A stretch of 6,987 bases of DNA from Lachnospiraceae bacterium (GTDB taxonomy: Bacteria; Bacillota_A; Clostridia; Lachnospirales; Lachnospiraceae): NCBI GenBank assembly GCA_018365895.1, contig JAGZJD010000095.1, forward strand, positions 1-6,987, read 5' to 3'. How positions within the stretch are numbered: the stretch's first letter is position 1; the number at the start of each line of letters is the position of its first letter. A program made the position numbers and the translations under genes. This document shows, in pieces, positions 1 through 5,892 of the stretch. The notes beneath the pieces were generated by a model, which did not search any database, was not told where the DNA came from, and was given only the letters and a program-made list of their open reading frames with translations.

Positions 1-21
1 TGTGCCTTGCTGCATAAAAAG

Positions 22-48
22 CGGCCAGCAACATTTAGCTGCTGGCCG
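22..48 (+). terminator. Hairpin, probable terminator of a gene to the left
   Basis: A perfect 9-bp inverted repeat, CGGCCAGCA (22-30) and TGCTGGCCG (40-48), encloses a 9-base loop. On the plus strand it is followed by GGAAAATTTTATATTTTTT, so the T-rich stretch starts a few bases late. On the minus strand the stem runs straight into CTTTTT, so it could act in both directions. One reading frame has a TAA stop at 15-17 just before the stem, which fits the tail of a plus-strand gene outside the window, but only four codons of it are visible. No minus-strand gene lies to its right that would need a terminator here, so I assign it to the plus strand. Confidence 0.6.
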
Positions 49-90
49 GGAAAATTTTATATTTTTTCTCTGTCCTCTTGACGGGGAGCA

Positions 91-127
91 GTTCAGAAAT
101 GAACAGTTTCCTGTTTTTTTTCTGTTC
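91..127. repeat. Nested GTTC/GAAC inverted repeats in the leader of the MoxR operon
   Basis: Three overlapping inverted repeats share arms here. GTTCA (91-95) pairs with TGAAC (100-104) around GAAA. AACAG (102-106) pairs with CTGTT (111-115) around TTTC and is followed by a T run. GAACAG (101-106) pairs with CTGTTC (122-127). The last arm overlaps the place where the -35 of the promoter at 143-151 would lie. This could be an operator, a weak terminator for read-through from the left, or chance in a T-rich stretch. The function is inference. Confidence 0.35.
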
Positions 128-151
128 GGAGAGAAAAGGAAGTGATATAAT
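123..151 (+). promoter_or_regulatory. Extended -10 promoter of the MoxR-DUF58 operon
   Basis: TATAAT stands at 146-151 and is preceded by TG at 143-144, giving the extended -10 form TGATATAAT. The matching -35 position (123-128, TGTTCG, 17-base spacer) is poor, which an extended -10 can tolerate. Transcription would begin near 158. The ribosome binding site for the ATG at 187 would then be inside the transcript, whereas the AAAGGAG at 155-161 would be partly outside it. Confidence 0.6.
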
Positions 152-173
152 AACAAAGGAGATGACGAAGCTT

Positions 174-180
174 GGAGGAG
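174..180 (+). promoter_or_regulatory. Ribosome binding site that fixes the MoxR start at 187
   Basis: GGAGGAG ends six bases before ATG at 187-189. An in-frame TTG at 172 would add five residues, but this strong site overlaps that TTG, so it can only serve the ATG. Confidence 0.8.
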
Positions 181-186
181 AATAAC

Positions 187-1128
187 ATGGATCATACAGA
201 ACAGATAAAGAGATTAAAAGAGAATATAGGAAGTGTTCTTGTAGGTAAGGACAAACAGACACGGTGGCTTCTGACGGCGCTTCTGGCAAGAGGCCACGTG
301 CTTCTTGAGGATGTTCCGGGAACGGGGAAAACAATGCTTGCCAAGACGCTGGCGCAGTCGGTGGAGGCAAAGTATCACAGAGTTCAGTTCACACCGGATC
401 TGCTGCCGTCAGATTTGCTTGGATTAAATTACTATAATCAAAAAGAAGGAATATTTACTTTTAAAGAAGGACCAGTGTTTAGTAATATTCTTTTAGCAGA
501 TGAAATTAACCGGGCGACGCCGAGAACACAGTCCAGTCTTCTGGAATGTATGGAAGAGCAGCAAGTAACGGTAGACGGAAAGACTTATATGCTAGAGGCG
601 CCGTTTTTTGTTATTGCAACACAAAATCCGATTGAAACAGTAGGAACGTTTCCGCTTCCGGAGGCTCAGCTTGACCGTTTTCTGATGAAGTTTTCCCTCG
701 GAAATACGAAAGCGGAAGAAGAAATAGAAGTGATCAAACGGTTTCTTTACGGAAATCCATTTCAGAAATTGGAGCCGGTATGCGAAACAGAAGAGATTCT
801 TGTGCTTCAGAAAGAAGTGCAGGAAGTATTTCTCCATGAGGAACTGATGGAATATATTGTGAAGATCGTAATGGCAACAAGAACACATAAACAGATTTTT
901 ACAGGTGTCAGTACGAGAGGGACACTTGCACTTGTTCGTGCAGCAAAAGCGCTGGCCTATGTGAATGGACGGAGGTTTGTGACGCCGGAAGAAATAAAAG
1001 AGCTGGCGGTTCCTGTTTTGGCGCACCGCATTTCTCTTCAGAGGGGGGAAGGGAGAAGACGCCCGGAAACTATTATAGAAGAGCTTCTCGAAGGAATTCC
1101 AGTACCGACGGAAGATTGGAGCCGTTAG
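187..1128 (+). CDS. MoxR-family AAA+ ATPase
   Basis: This is a complete 313-residue cytoplasmic AAA+ ATPase, the usual length for the MoxR family. Seen in sequence: Walker A PGTGKT at residues 44-49, Walker B LLADEINRA at 102-110 (D105, E106), sensor 1 region VIATQNPIE at 142-150 with N147, an arginine-finger region LPEAQLDRF at 157-165, and sensor 2 STRG around 242-245 within the C-terminal lid. The family couples ATP hydrolysis to maturation or assembly of partner proteins, often with a DUF58 or VWA partner. The next gene starts four bases after this stop codon and encodes DUF58, so the two products very likely work together. The substrate cannot be read from the sequence. Expression would start from the extended -10 promoter at 143-151. 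The gene is intact and its motifs are canonical, so the family call is secure; the cellular role is inferred only. Confidence 0.95.
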   Translation: MDHTEQIKRLKENIGSVLVGKDKQTRWLLTALLARGHVLLEDVPGTGKTMLAKTLAQSVEAKYHRVQFTPDLLPSDLLGLNYYNQKEGIFTFKEGPVFSNILLADEINRATPRTQSSLLECMEEQQVTVDGKTYMLEAPFFVIATQNPIETVGTFPLPEAQLDRFLMKFSLGNTKAEEEIEVIKRFLYGNPFQKLEPVCETEEILVLQKEVQEVFLHEELMEYIVKIVMATRTHKQIFTGVSTRGTLALVRAAKALAYVNGRRFVTPEEIKELAVPVLAHRISLQRGEGRRRPETIIEELLEGIPVPTEDWSR

Positions 1129-1131
1129 AAA

Positions 1132-2262
1132 ATGTGGATGATGATGTTAGAAATGCTTGCGGCTGCCGGGATTGCTTTGTGGCTGCAGCAGAAATTTTTT
1201 CAAATATATTCGAGACGGGGGCTGTCGGCGGAAGTATATTTCGATGAAGAAGAATTAAACGCAGGAGAGAGATCAACCATCTCCATCACTGTGACCAATC
1301 GAAAAAATATACCGCTCAGTGCAGTCAGTCTTGCATTTCGTGTAGATAAGACGATCCGTTGTCTGGAAGAGGAAAATAGCGCGGTATCGGATTATACTTA
1401 TCGCTATGATGTATTTTCGATAGGAGGATATGAAAAAGTAAGACGGGTTGCGCCTATTCTTTGTCAGAAGAGAGGGTATTATGAGATTGAGGATTTGGAA
1501 TTATCTACAAGCGATCTGTTTTATCGAAAACAGTTCCATAAAGAATGTCATTCCGATTCCGTGCTTTATGTCTATCCGGCGGCAGTTCCGGCAGAGTTGT
1601 CGGAAAAAGCGGCGAGGAAGATTTATGGTGAAGTGACAGCGCGGCGTTTTCTGGTCGAAGATCCATATGAATTCCGGGGATTACGAGAATATCAGCCTTA
1701 TGATGAAATGCGCTATATTAACTGGAAAGCTTCCGCACGCTGTACAGAGCTGATGGTAATGCAGAAAGGAAGTATGTCAGACCAGAAAGTCGTGATTCTT
1801 TTGAATGCGGCAAGCGATGACGGGGATAACCGTATCCTTGTGGAAAAGGGGATTTCGATTGCTTATGCACTGGCAGAGCATTTAATCGGAGAGGGAATAC
1901 AGACAGGATTGATTTCGAATGGGAGAGACCGTTTAGACGGCAAAACGGTCTATTTGGAGGCAGGGGCTGCCAGAAGTCATGTAGAGGCCATCGGCCGCTG
2001 TCTTGCCAGACTTACGGAAACATCGGATCAGACATCGTTTGCATCCTGTATCAAAGAGCGGATTCTTAGTGAAGAAAATCAAGATACGGTGTATGTTGTG
2101 ATCAGTGAAGTGCGGAATCGAAATGCAGTGGCAGATTTTCCGAAGCTTGCAGAAGTATGTGAAGGTTCTCAAATGATTCTTGTGAAACGGATTGATGACA
2201 AAACAGAAGATCTGGAGCAGCTTTCCGAAAATATTATGATGTGGGAGGTGCCTTATGCATAG
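1132..2262 (+). CDS. DUF58 domain-containing protein, partner of the MoxR ATPase
   Basis: This 376-residue protein has one hydrophobic N-terminal segment (about residues 2-20) that should anchor it in the membrane. A beta-sandwich-like region follows (about 30-150), with the pattern NAGE...ITVTNRKNIPLSAV typical of this family. The DUF58 signature lies at 177-203: DPYEFRGLREY, then QPYDEMRYINWKASAR with W198. The C-terminal half resembles a von Willebrand A fold, but the place of the metal-binding DxSxS motif reads NAASD (225-229), so the usual MIDAS residues are missing. The signature has PYD where many relatives have PGD. The start ATG is three bases after the upstream stop, with TGGAG at 1117-1121 as a modest ribosome binding site; further in-frame ATGs at 1138, 1141 and 1144 are alternatives. 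It overlaps the next gene by 8 bases. The family call is firm. A role as adaptor or substrate-binding partner of the ATPase is inference. Confidence 0.9.
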   Translation: MWMMMLEMLAAAGIALWLQQKFFQIYSRRGLSAEVYFDEEELNAGERSTISITVTNRKNIPLSAVSLAFRVDKTIRCLEEENSAVSDYTYRYDVFSIGGYEKVRRVAPILCQKRGYYEIEDLELSTSDLFYRKQFHKECHSDSVLYVYPAAVPAELSEKAARKIYGEVTARRFLVEDPYEFRGLREYQPYDEMRYINWKASARCTELMVMQKGSMSDQKVVILLNAASDDGDNRILVEKGISIAYALAEHLIGEGIQTGLISNGRDRLDGKTVYLEAGAARSHVEAIGRCLARLTETSDQTSFASCIKERILSEENQDTVYVVISEVRNRNAVADFPKLAEVCEGSQMILVKRIDDKTEDLEQLSENIMMWEVPYA

Positions 2263-3214
2263 CCGAACAAGTACAAAATTATCCAATCGCATATATAAGA
2301 AATGGGTAGAACGCTTTCGGATGCCGTTCCATGTGGGAGTTGGAATCGTATGCATATTTCTATATCTGATCCTTTCTAATATAAAAACAGCGGTGCCGCC
2401 TGTGGCTGCTCTTTGGCTTTTCGGTATTAATTTTATTATTGCTCTTGTGCAGTGGAATCATCACCGGCTATATCGGTTCGCTAATTCCAGTCGTTATATG
2501 AAAGGAATTCCAGAGAAAAAACTGCAGATAATTAACGGGATGTATTTTCTTGTTTTTTTATTCCTAATCGGTGGAATAACATTTCTTTTTATGCAGCTTC
2601 CGCTCATGGAGATCGGTACGTCTATTGCAATCCGGCTGCGGGATTTACTTCGGTTTATTTTCAGTGGATTTGCTAAAACCGCCATAAGCTCTTCAGCGGG
2701 AGAAGAAGCCGGAATGAATATGGGGATGATTGAGTATTTTGCTGATCTGAGAGGGGATGCGCCTGTCAATACAGTGTTTGGAAGATTTCTGGAAAAAATA
2801 ATGATTGTGTTGGGGATTGTGCTTACCTGTATTCTTGTTGGGTATACATTTGTAACGATTTACCGAAAAATATGGGAAAAAGTGCGGTTTCAGTTTGATG
2901 ACGAAGTGCTGAAAATTGAAAAAGATGAAAAAAGAGTTCAGATGCAAAAAAAGCCGATTTCATTCAAAAATAGATTTCAAAGAGATGTATCGTCACAGTT
3001 TCGGAAGCATTACCGGAAAATGATCCGACGGCGTCTGAAGAAAGGAAGCAATGTTAATCCTGCATGGACTCCTGAAGAAATTGAAGTATTTGTTGGATTG
3101 TCAGGAGAAGAAGGAAGTCAGAAAATTCATGAAATGTATGAATGCATTCGGTATGGAAGAAAAGAAGAAGTTGACGAAAGAGAAGCTGAGAGACTTCAGC
3201 AGAATATGAGATAA
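2255..3214 (+). CDS. Four-pass membrane protein with DUF4129-like C-terminal tail
   Basis: This 319-residue protein is encoded with an 8-base overlap (ATGCATAG) to the DUF58 gene and a good GGGAGG ribosome binding site at 2243-2248, so translation is probably coupled. Hydrophobic segments lie at about residues 25-41, 47-66, 93-115 and 182-202. The remaining C-terminal third is strongly basic and then acidic, and likely cytoplasmic. Its end reads WTPEE (271-275), then HEMYECIRYGRKEEV with RYG at 299-301. This resembles the end of DUF4129 domains, which sit at the C-terminus of transglutaminase-like membrane proteins or stand alone in MoxR operons. No transglutaminase Cys-His-Asp core is visible and there is no room for one. 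It is the last gene before the terminator. I recognise it by context and the tail motif only; it probably anchors or receives the MoxR-DUF58 machine at the membrane. Confidence 0.75.
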   Translation: MHSRTSTKLSNRIYKKWVERFRMPFHVGVGIVCIFLYLILSNIKTAVPPVAALWLFGINFIIALVQWNHHRLYRFANSSRYMKGIPEKKLQIINGMYFLVFLFLIGGITFLFMQLPLMEIGTSIAIRLRDLLRFIFSGFAKTAISSSAGEEAGMNMGMIEYFADLRGDAPVNTVFGRFLEKIMIVLGIVLTCILVGYTFVTIYRKIWEKVRFQFDDEVLKIEKDEKRVQMQKKPISFKNRFQRDVSSQFRKHYRKMIRRRLKKGSNVNPAWTPEEIEVFVGLSGEEGSQKIHEMYECIRYGRKEEVDEREAERLQQNMR

Positions 3215-3244
3215 AAAAGAATCCCGCTTATGGGATTCTTTTTT
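3213..3244. terminator. Bidirectional terminator between convergent genes
   Basis: GAATCCC (3219-3225) pairs with GGGATTC (3232-3238) around the loop GCTTAT. The stem is extended by AAAAAA (3213-3218) opposite TTTTTT (3239-3244), so each strand has a T run after the GC core. The A arm includes the end of the TAA stop of the plus-strand membrane protein (3212-3214), and the T arm includes part of the stop of the minus-strand PAP2 gene (3243-3245). One hairpin therefore serves both genes. Confidence 0.92.
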
Positions 3245-3896
3245 AACCAATGGTCTGTTTTGCGTAAGTTTCTGATTTAATCGGACGAGGCGCGTATACG
3301 AAAAAATATAATACAGCTGCCATAAGAAAAGCGCTTACAACATCAATAACAGAGTGCTGTTTTAAAAACATTGTAGACAGAATGATAGATACTGTCAGAA
3401 AAAATGTGCCAATCTGAAGTGATTTATGTTTTCTGAGCGCCTGGCTGCGATGAATTGCGATGTAAGCTCCGATAGAATTAAATACATGGATACTTGGAAG
3501 AACGTTTGTTGAAGTATCGGTAATATAAAGTGTCTTTACCATATCCGTAAAAATATTATCCCGTGGAAATACAGCCGGTCTCAAATCCAGTCCATTTGGA
3601 TATACTGTAGAAATAATGAGGAAGATCGTCATTCCGGTAAACAGGAAACTGACGAGCTGATAAAATTCTCTTTTGTCGTGAAAGAAAAAATATCCGACAG
3701 TTACAGCGATATAACCAAACCATAATAAATAAGGTACGACAAAGAATTCAATAAACGGTATCTTGTCGTCCAGTGGAGAATGGATTAGGTTAAATTCGGT
3801 TGTGACATGTTGTTCCAGATAGAAGAACCATGGGAGGTAGATTAACCCGTATAAAAATACCCACGCATGCTTATATTTCTGAATAAAATTTTTCAT
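3243..3896 (-). CDS. PAP2-superfamily membrane phosphatase or transferase
   Basis: This is a 217-residue integral membrane protein with about six hydrophobic segments (roughly 11-28, 49-72, 81-99, 136-149, 162-178, 186-202). PAP2 motifs are visible in order: RP at 106-107, PSIH at 134-137 followed by VFNS, and KQHSVID at 179-185 with H181 and D185. In this superfamily the two histidines and the aspartate carry phosphoryl transfer from lipid phosphates or related substrates on the outer membrane face. The first motif lacks the usual lysine and the third has STMFLKQH where classical members have an arginine after the serine. That leans toward the PAP2_3 / inositol-phosphoceramide-synthase-like branch; the substrate is unknown. 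I place the start at ATG 3896, preceded by GGGGG at 3903-3907. A longer TTG start at 3962 would lie upstream of the promoter at 3931-3959. It is a single-gene unit convergent with the MoxR operon. Confidence 0.88.
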   Translation of the reverse strand: MKNFIQKYKHAWVFLYGLIYLPWFFYLEQHVTTEFNLIHSPLDDKIPFIEFFVVPYLLWFGYIAVTVGYFFFHDKREFYQLVSFLFTGMTIFLIISTVYPNGLDLRPAVFPRDNIFTDMVKTLYITDTSTNVLPSIHVFNSIGAYIAIHRSQALRKHKSLQIGTFFLTVSIILSTMFLKQHSVIDVVSAFLMAAVLYFFVYAPRPIKSETYAKQTIG

Positions 3897-3930
3897 AATG
3901 AACCCCCGCTTTCTTTTTGGAGTCATTCGG

Positions 3931-3959
3931 ATTATAACATGATTTCGAAAGCGCAACAA
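3931..3959 (-). promoter_or_regulatory. Extended -10 promoter of the PAP2 gene
   Basis: Read on the minus strand, TATAAT (3936-3931) is preceded by TGT, giving TGTTATAAT. TTGTTG (3959-3954) lies 17 bases upstream as a half-matching -35. Transcription would start near 3924, leaving a leader of about 28 bases before the ATG at 3896. Confidence 0.65.
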
Positions 3960-3972
3960 CAATATTCACAGT

Positions 3973-4009
3973 AAATTTAGAATCTTAATAAAATCTTAGA
4001 AATTTAGAA
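3973..4009 (-). repeat. Phased direct repeats upstream of the PAP2 promoter
   Basis: AAATTTAGAA occurs exactly at 3973-3982 and again at 4000-4009. Between them AATCTTA occurs at 3981-3987 and 3992-3998, an 11-base period. Read on the minus strand the block is a series of CTAAATT / TAAGATT half-sites ending about 14 bases upstream of the -35. About one helical turn between direct half-sites is typical of OmpR/PhoB-type response regulators, so an activator site is plausible. The AT richness means it could also act as an UP element or be chance. The rest of the gap up to 4090 is AT-rich, and I see nothing further in it. Confidence 0.4.
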
Positions 4010-4089
4010 GAAATATTTTATTGATTGTCTGTTGATGATTGGAATTTGAAGAGAACTGCTGCAGAATGATAAGAAAATATCAGTATATA

Positions 4090-4127
4090 TAAATGAAAGG
4101 AGAGAATAACATAAAATTATTCTCTCC
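4090..4127 (-). terminator. Terminator of the hydrogenase operon
   Basis: A perfect 11-bp inverted repeat, GGAGAGAATAA (4099-4109) and TTATTCTCTCC (4117-4127), encloses a 7-base loop. On the minus strand it is followed by TTTCATTTAT. It begins 16 bases past the hydrogenase stop codon. The stem is long but AU-rich on the loop side and the T tail is broken by a C and an A, so termination may be incomplete. Confidence 0.75.
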
Positions 4128-4143
4128 CGGATTGTTATATTAT

Positions 4144-5892
4144 CTATCGGTTCTGTTTACGAGGCATCTCCCATGCATTGTGATCTGTATGAAGCAGCAT
4201 GTGCGCCTTGTGAGACATTGGTTTTTCAAGATAATCAGTATATAATTTTTGAACATCTGGATTCTCATGAGAGAAACGAATCTGTGCATTAGAATCAAGG
4301 AAATAAAGATTCTTGCCACGTTCAAAAGCAAGTTCTTCGCCGTCATGGATTGGCTGTCCGCCGCCGCCAACGCATCCGCCAGGACAAGCCATAACCTCTA
4401 CGAAATCATAATGCACTTCACCGCGCTCAATCTGGTCGATAAGACGGCGTGTATTGCCGAGACCATTTACAATGGCTGCCTTTACAACAGCGTCTCCCAG
4501 TTGGAATTCAGCAGTTACAATATCAGTTTCCTGACTTGTGGCACGAACAACTTTGAAAGCATCAGGTTCTGGGTTCTTTCCTGTTACAAGGAAGTAAGCA
4601 GAACGAAGAGCCGCTTCCATAACACCTCCGGTTGCACCGAAAATTACGCCGGCACCAGAGCCTTCTTTCATAAGTGGATCACATTCGCGGTCTACAAGCG
4701 TAGAAGGTTCGATATGTGCAGAGCGGATCATGCGGGTCAGCTCACGGGTTGTGATAACGATATCTGTATCATGTCCTGCATATTCACCGTAGAAAAGTTC
4801 CATATTACGTTCACCTTTCTTGGCTACGCAAGGCATAACGGAAACAGTTACCATGTCTTCTGGTTTTACACCGATAGATTCAGCGAAATAAGTCTTCATT
4901 ACTGAACCGAACATCTGCTGCGGTGATTTTGCAGTAGAAAGCTGTGGTACAAGATGAGGATACTGTGATTTGATGAAACGGATCCAGCCAGGACAGCAGG
5001 AAGTAAACATTGGGCGTTCTTTTGTCTCGCCTTTTGTAAAGCGTTCCAGGAATTCAGTTCCTTCTTCCATAATTGTAAGGTCGGCAGAGAAAGTTGTATC
5101 AAATACATAATCTACACCAAGACGTTTCAAAGAATCCATAATTTTTCCAACGGTTGCTTCGCCACGCTTCATACCAAGAGCTTCGCCCCATGCAGTACGC
5201 ACAGCAGGAGCTACCTGAGCTACAACAACTTTCTTCGGATCAGCAATTGCTTCCCATACTTTCTCAGTATCATCACGTTCGCGCAGAGCGCCTACCGGAC
5301 AATGTGTAATACACTGACCGCAAAGAGAGCAGTCCGCTTCATTAATTGTTCGGTGACCGGATACATTGACTGTAGAGCGGGAACCTGTTCCTTCTACATG
5401 CCATACATTCAGGCTCTGAATCTTGTCACAGACTTGAACACAGCGCATACATTTGATACATTTTGCAGAGTCGCGGATCAATGGGAAATTTTTATCCCAT
5501 GGCTGACGTTCCAGACGCTCACCAAATGGAATCTCAAGGATGTTAAGATCGTTGGCAATTTTCTGGAGAGAGCAATTACCGCTTCTGACACAGGTTGCAC
5601 ATTTGCAGTCATGCTGTGAGAGGATGAGCTGTACAGTTTTTCTTCTGTCTGCCCGTACTTTTGGGCTGTTTGTATAAATTACCATGCCTTCCTGAGCAAC
5701 ATTGTTGCAGGAGGTGATCAGGCGTTCATTGCCTTCTAATTCTACAACACAGACACGGCATGCAGCAATTTCATTCACGTCTTTCAGATAACACAGCTTT
5801 GGAATCGGGATCCCGTTCTGTGCTGCTGCTTCCATAATGGTAGTGCCTTCCGGCACAGAAATTTGTTTATGATCGATTGTAAAATTTACCAT
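4144..5892 (-). CDS. hydA: [FeFe] hydrogenase, multi-cluster clostridial type
   Basis: This complete 582-residue enzyme interconverts protons and H2 at a cytoplasmic H-cluster. Domains in order: an N-terminal [2Fe-2S] ferredoxin domain (C34, C45, C48, C62); a His-ligated [4Fe-4S] site (H94, C98, C101, C107); a two-cluster ferredoxin domain (C145, C148, C151, C155 and C188, C191, C194, C198); the H-cluster domain with TSCCP at 297-301, MPCVAKK at 353-359 and MACPGGC at 501-507; and a small-subunit-like C-terminal tail. H-cluster ligands are C300, C355, C503 and C507, and C299 is the expected proton-relay cysteine. Nothing essential is missing. The start ATG overlaps the stop of the GltD-like gene by 7 bases, so the two are translationally coupled. 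The layout fits the NAD(P)H-linked or electron-bifurcating hydrogenases (HydA/HndD-like) of anaerobes. Which electron carrier it uses cannot be decided from this gene alone. Confidence 0.97.
   Translation of the reverse strand: MVNFTIDHKQISVPEGTTIMEAAAQNGIPIPKLCYLKDVNEIAACRVCVVELEGNERLITSCNNVAQEGMVIYTNSPKVRADRRKTVQLILSQHDCKCATCVRSGNCSLQKIANDLNILEIPFGERLERQPWDKNFPLIRDSAKCIKCMRCVQVCDKIQSLNVWHVEGTGSRSTVNVSGHRTINEADCSLCGQCITHCPVGALRERDDTEKVWEAIADPKKVVVAQVAPAVRTAWGEALGMKRGEATVGKIMDSLKRLGVDYVFDTTFSADLTIMEEGTEFLERFTKGETKERPMFTSCCPGWIRFIKSQYPHLVPQLSTAKSPQQMFGSVMKTYFAESIGVKPEDMVTVSVMPCVAKKGERNMELFYGEYAGHDTDIVITTRELTRMIRSAHIEPSTLVDRECDPLMKEGSGAGVIFGATGGVMEAALRSAYFLVTGKNPEPDAFKVVRATSQETDIVTAEFQLGDAVVKAAIVNGLGNTRRLIDQIERGEVHYDFVEVMACPGGCVGGGGQPIHDGEELAFERGKNLYFLDSNAQIRFSHENPDVQKLYTDYLEKPMSHKAHMLLHTDHNAWEMPRKQNR

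Noticed and set aside
78..83. TTGACG as a -35 box
   Set aside because: No -10-like hexamer lies 16 to 18 bases downstream.
172..186. TTG start adding five residues to the MoxR ATPase
   Set aside because: The GGAGGAG at 174-180 overlaps this codon and is ideally spaced for the ATG at 187; the earlier AAAGGAG lies at or before the predicted transcript start.
35..370. Open frame on the minus strand over the MoxR leader and gene start
   Set aside because: It lies opposite the promoter and the conserved ATPase coding region, shows no recognisable protein motif and has no evident ribosome binding site.
592..1026. Open frame on the minus strand inside the MoxR gene
   Set aside because: It is the antisense of strongly conserved AAA+ sequence, with a low-complexity Phe/Arg/Cys-rich translation.
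1933..2355. Open frame on the minus strand across the DUF58 / membrane protein junction
   Set aside because: It is antisense to two well-supported genes and has no recognisable domain.
3897..3962. Longer TTG start for the PAP2 protein
   Set aside because: The added stretch runs through the extended -10 promoter, reads as basic non-membrane sequence and has no good ribosome binding site.
3963..4089. Possible small RNA or riboswitch in the gap between the PAP2 and hydrogenase genes
   Set aside because: Apart from the direct repeats the region is AT-rich with no stable stem or recognisable riboswitch core.
4249..4905. 218-codon plus-strand frame opposite the hydrogenase
   Set aside because: It is antisense to the H-cluster domain; its length follows from codon bias of the real gene and no family is recognisable.
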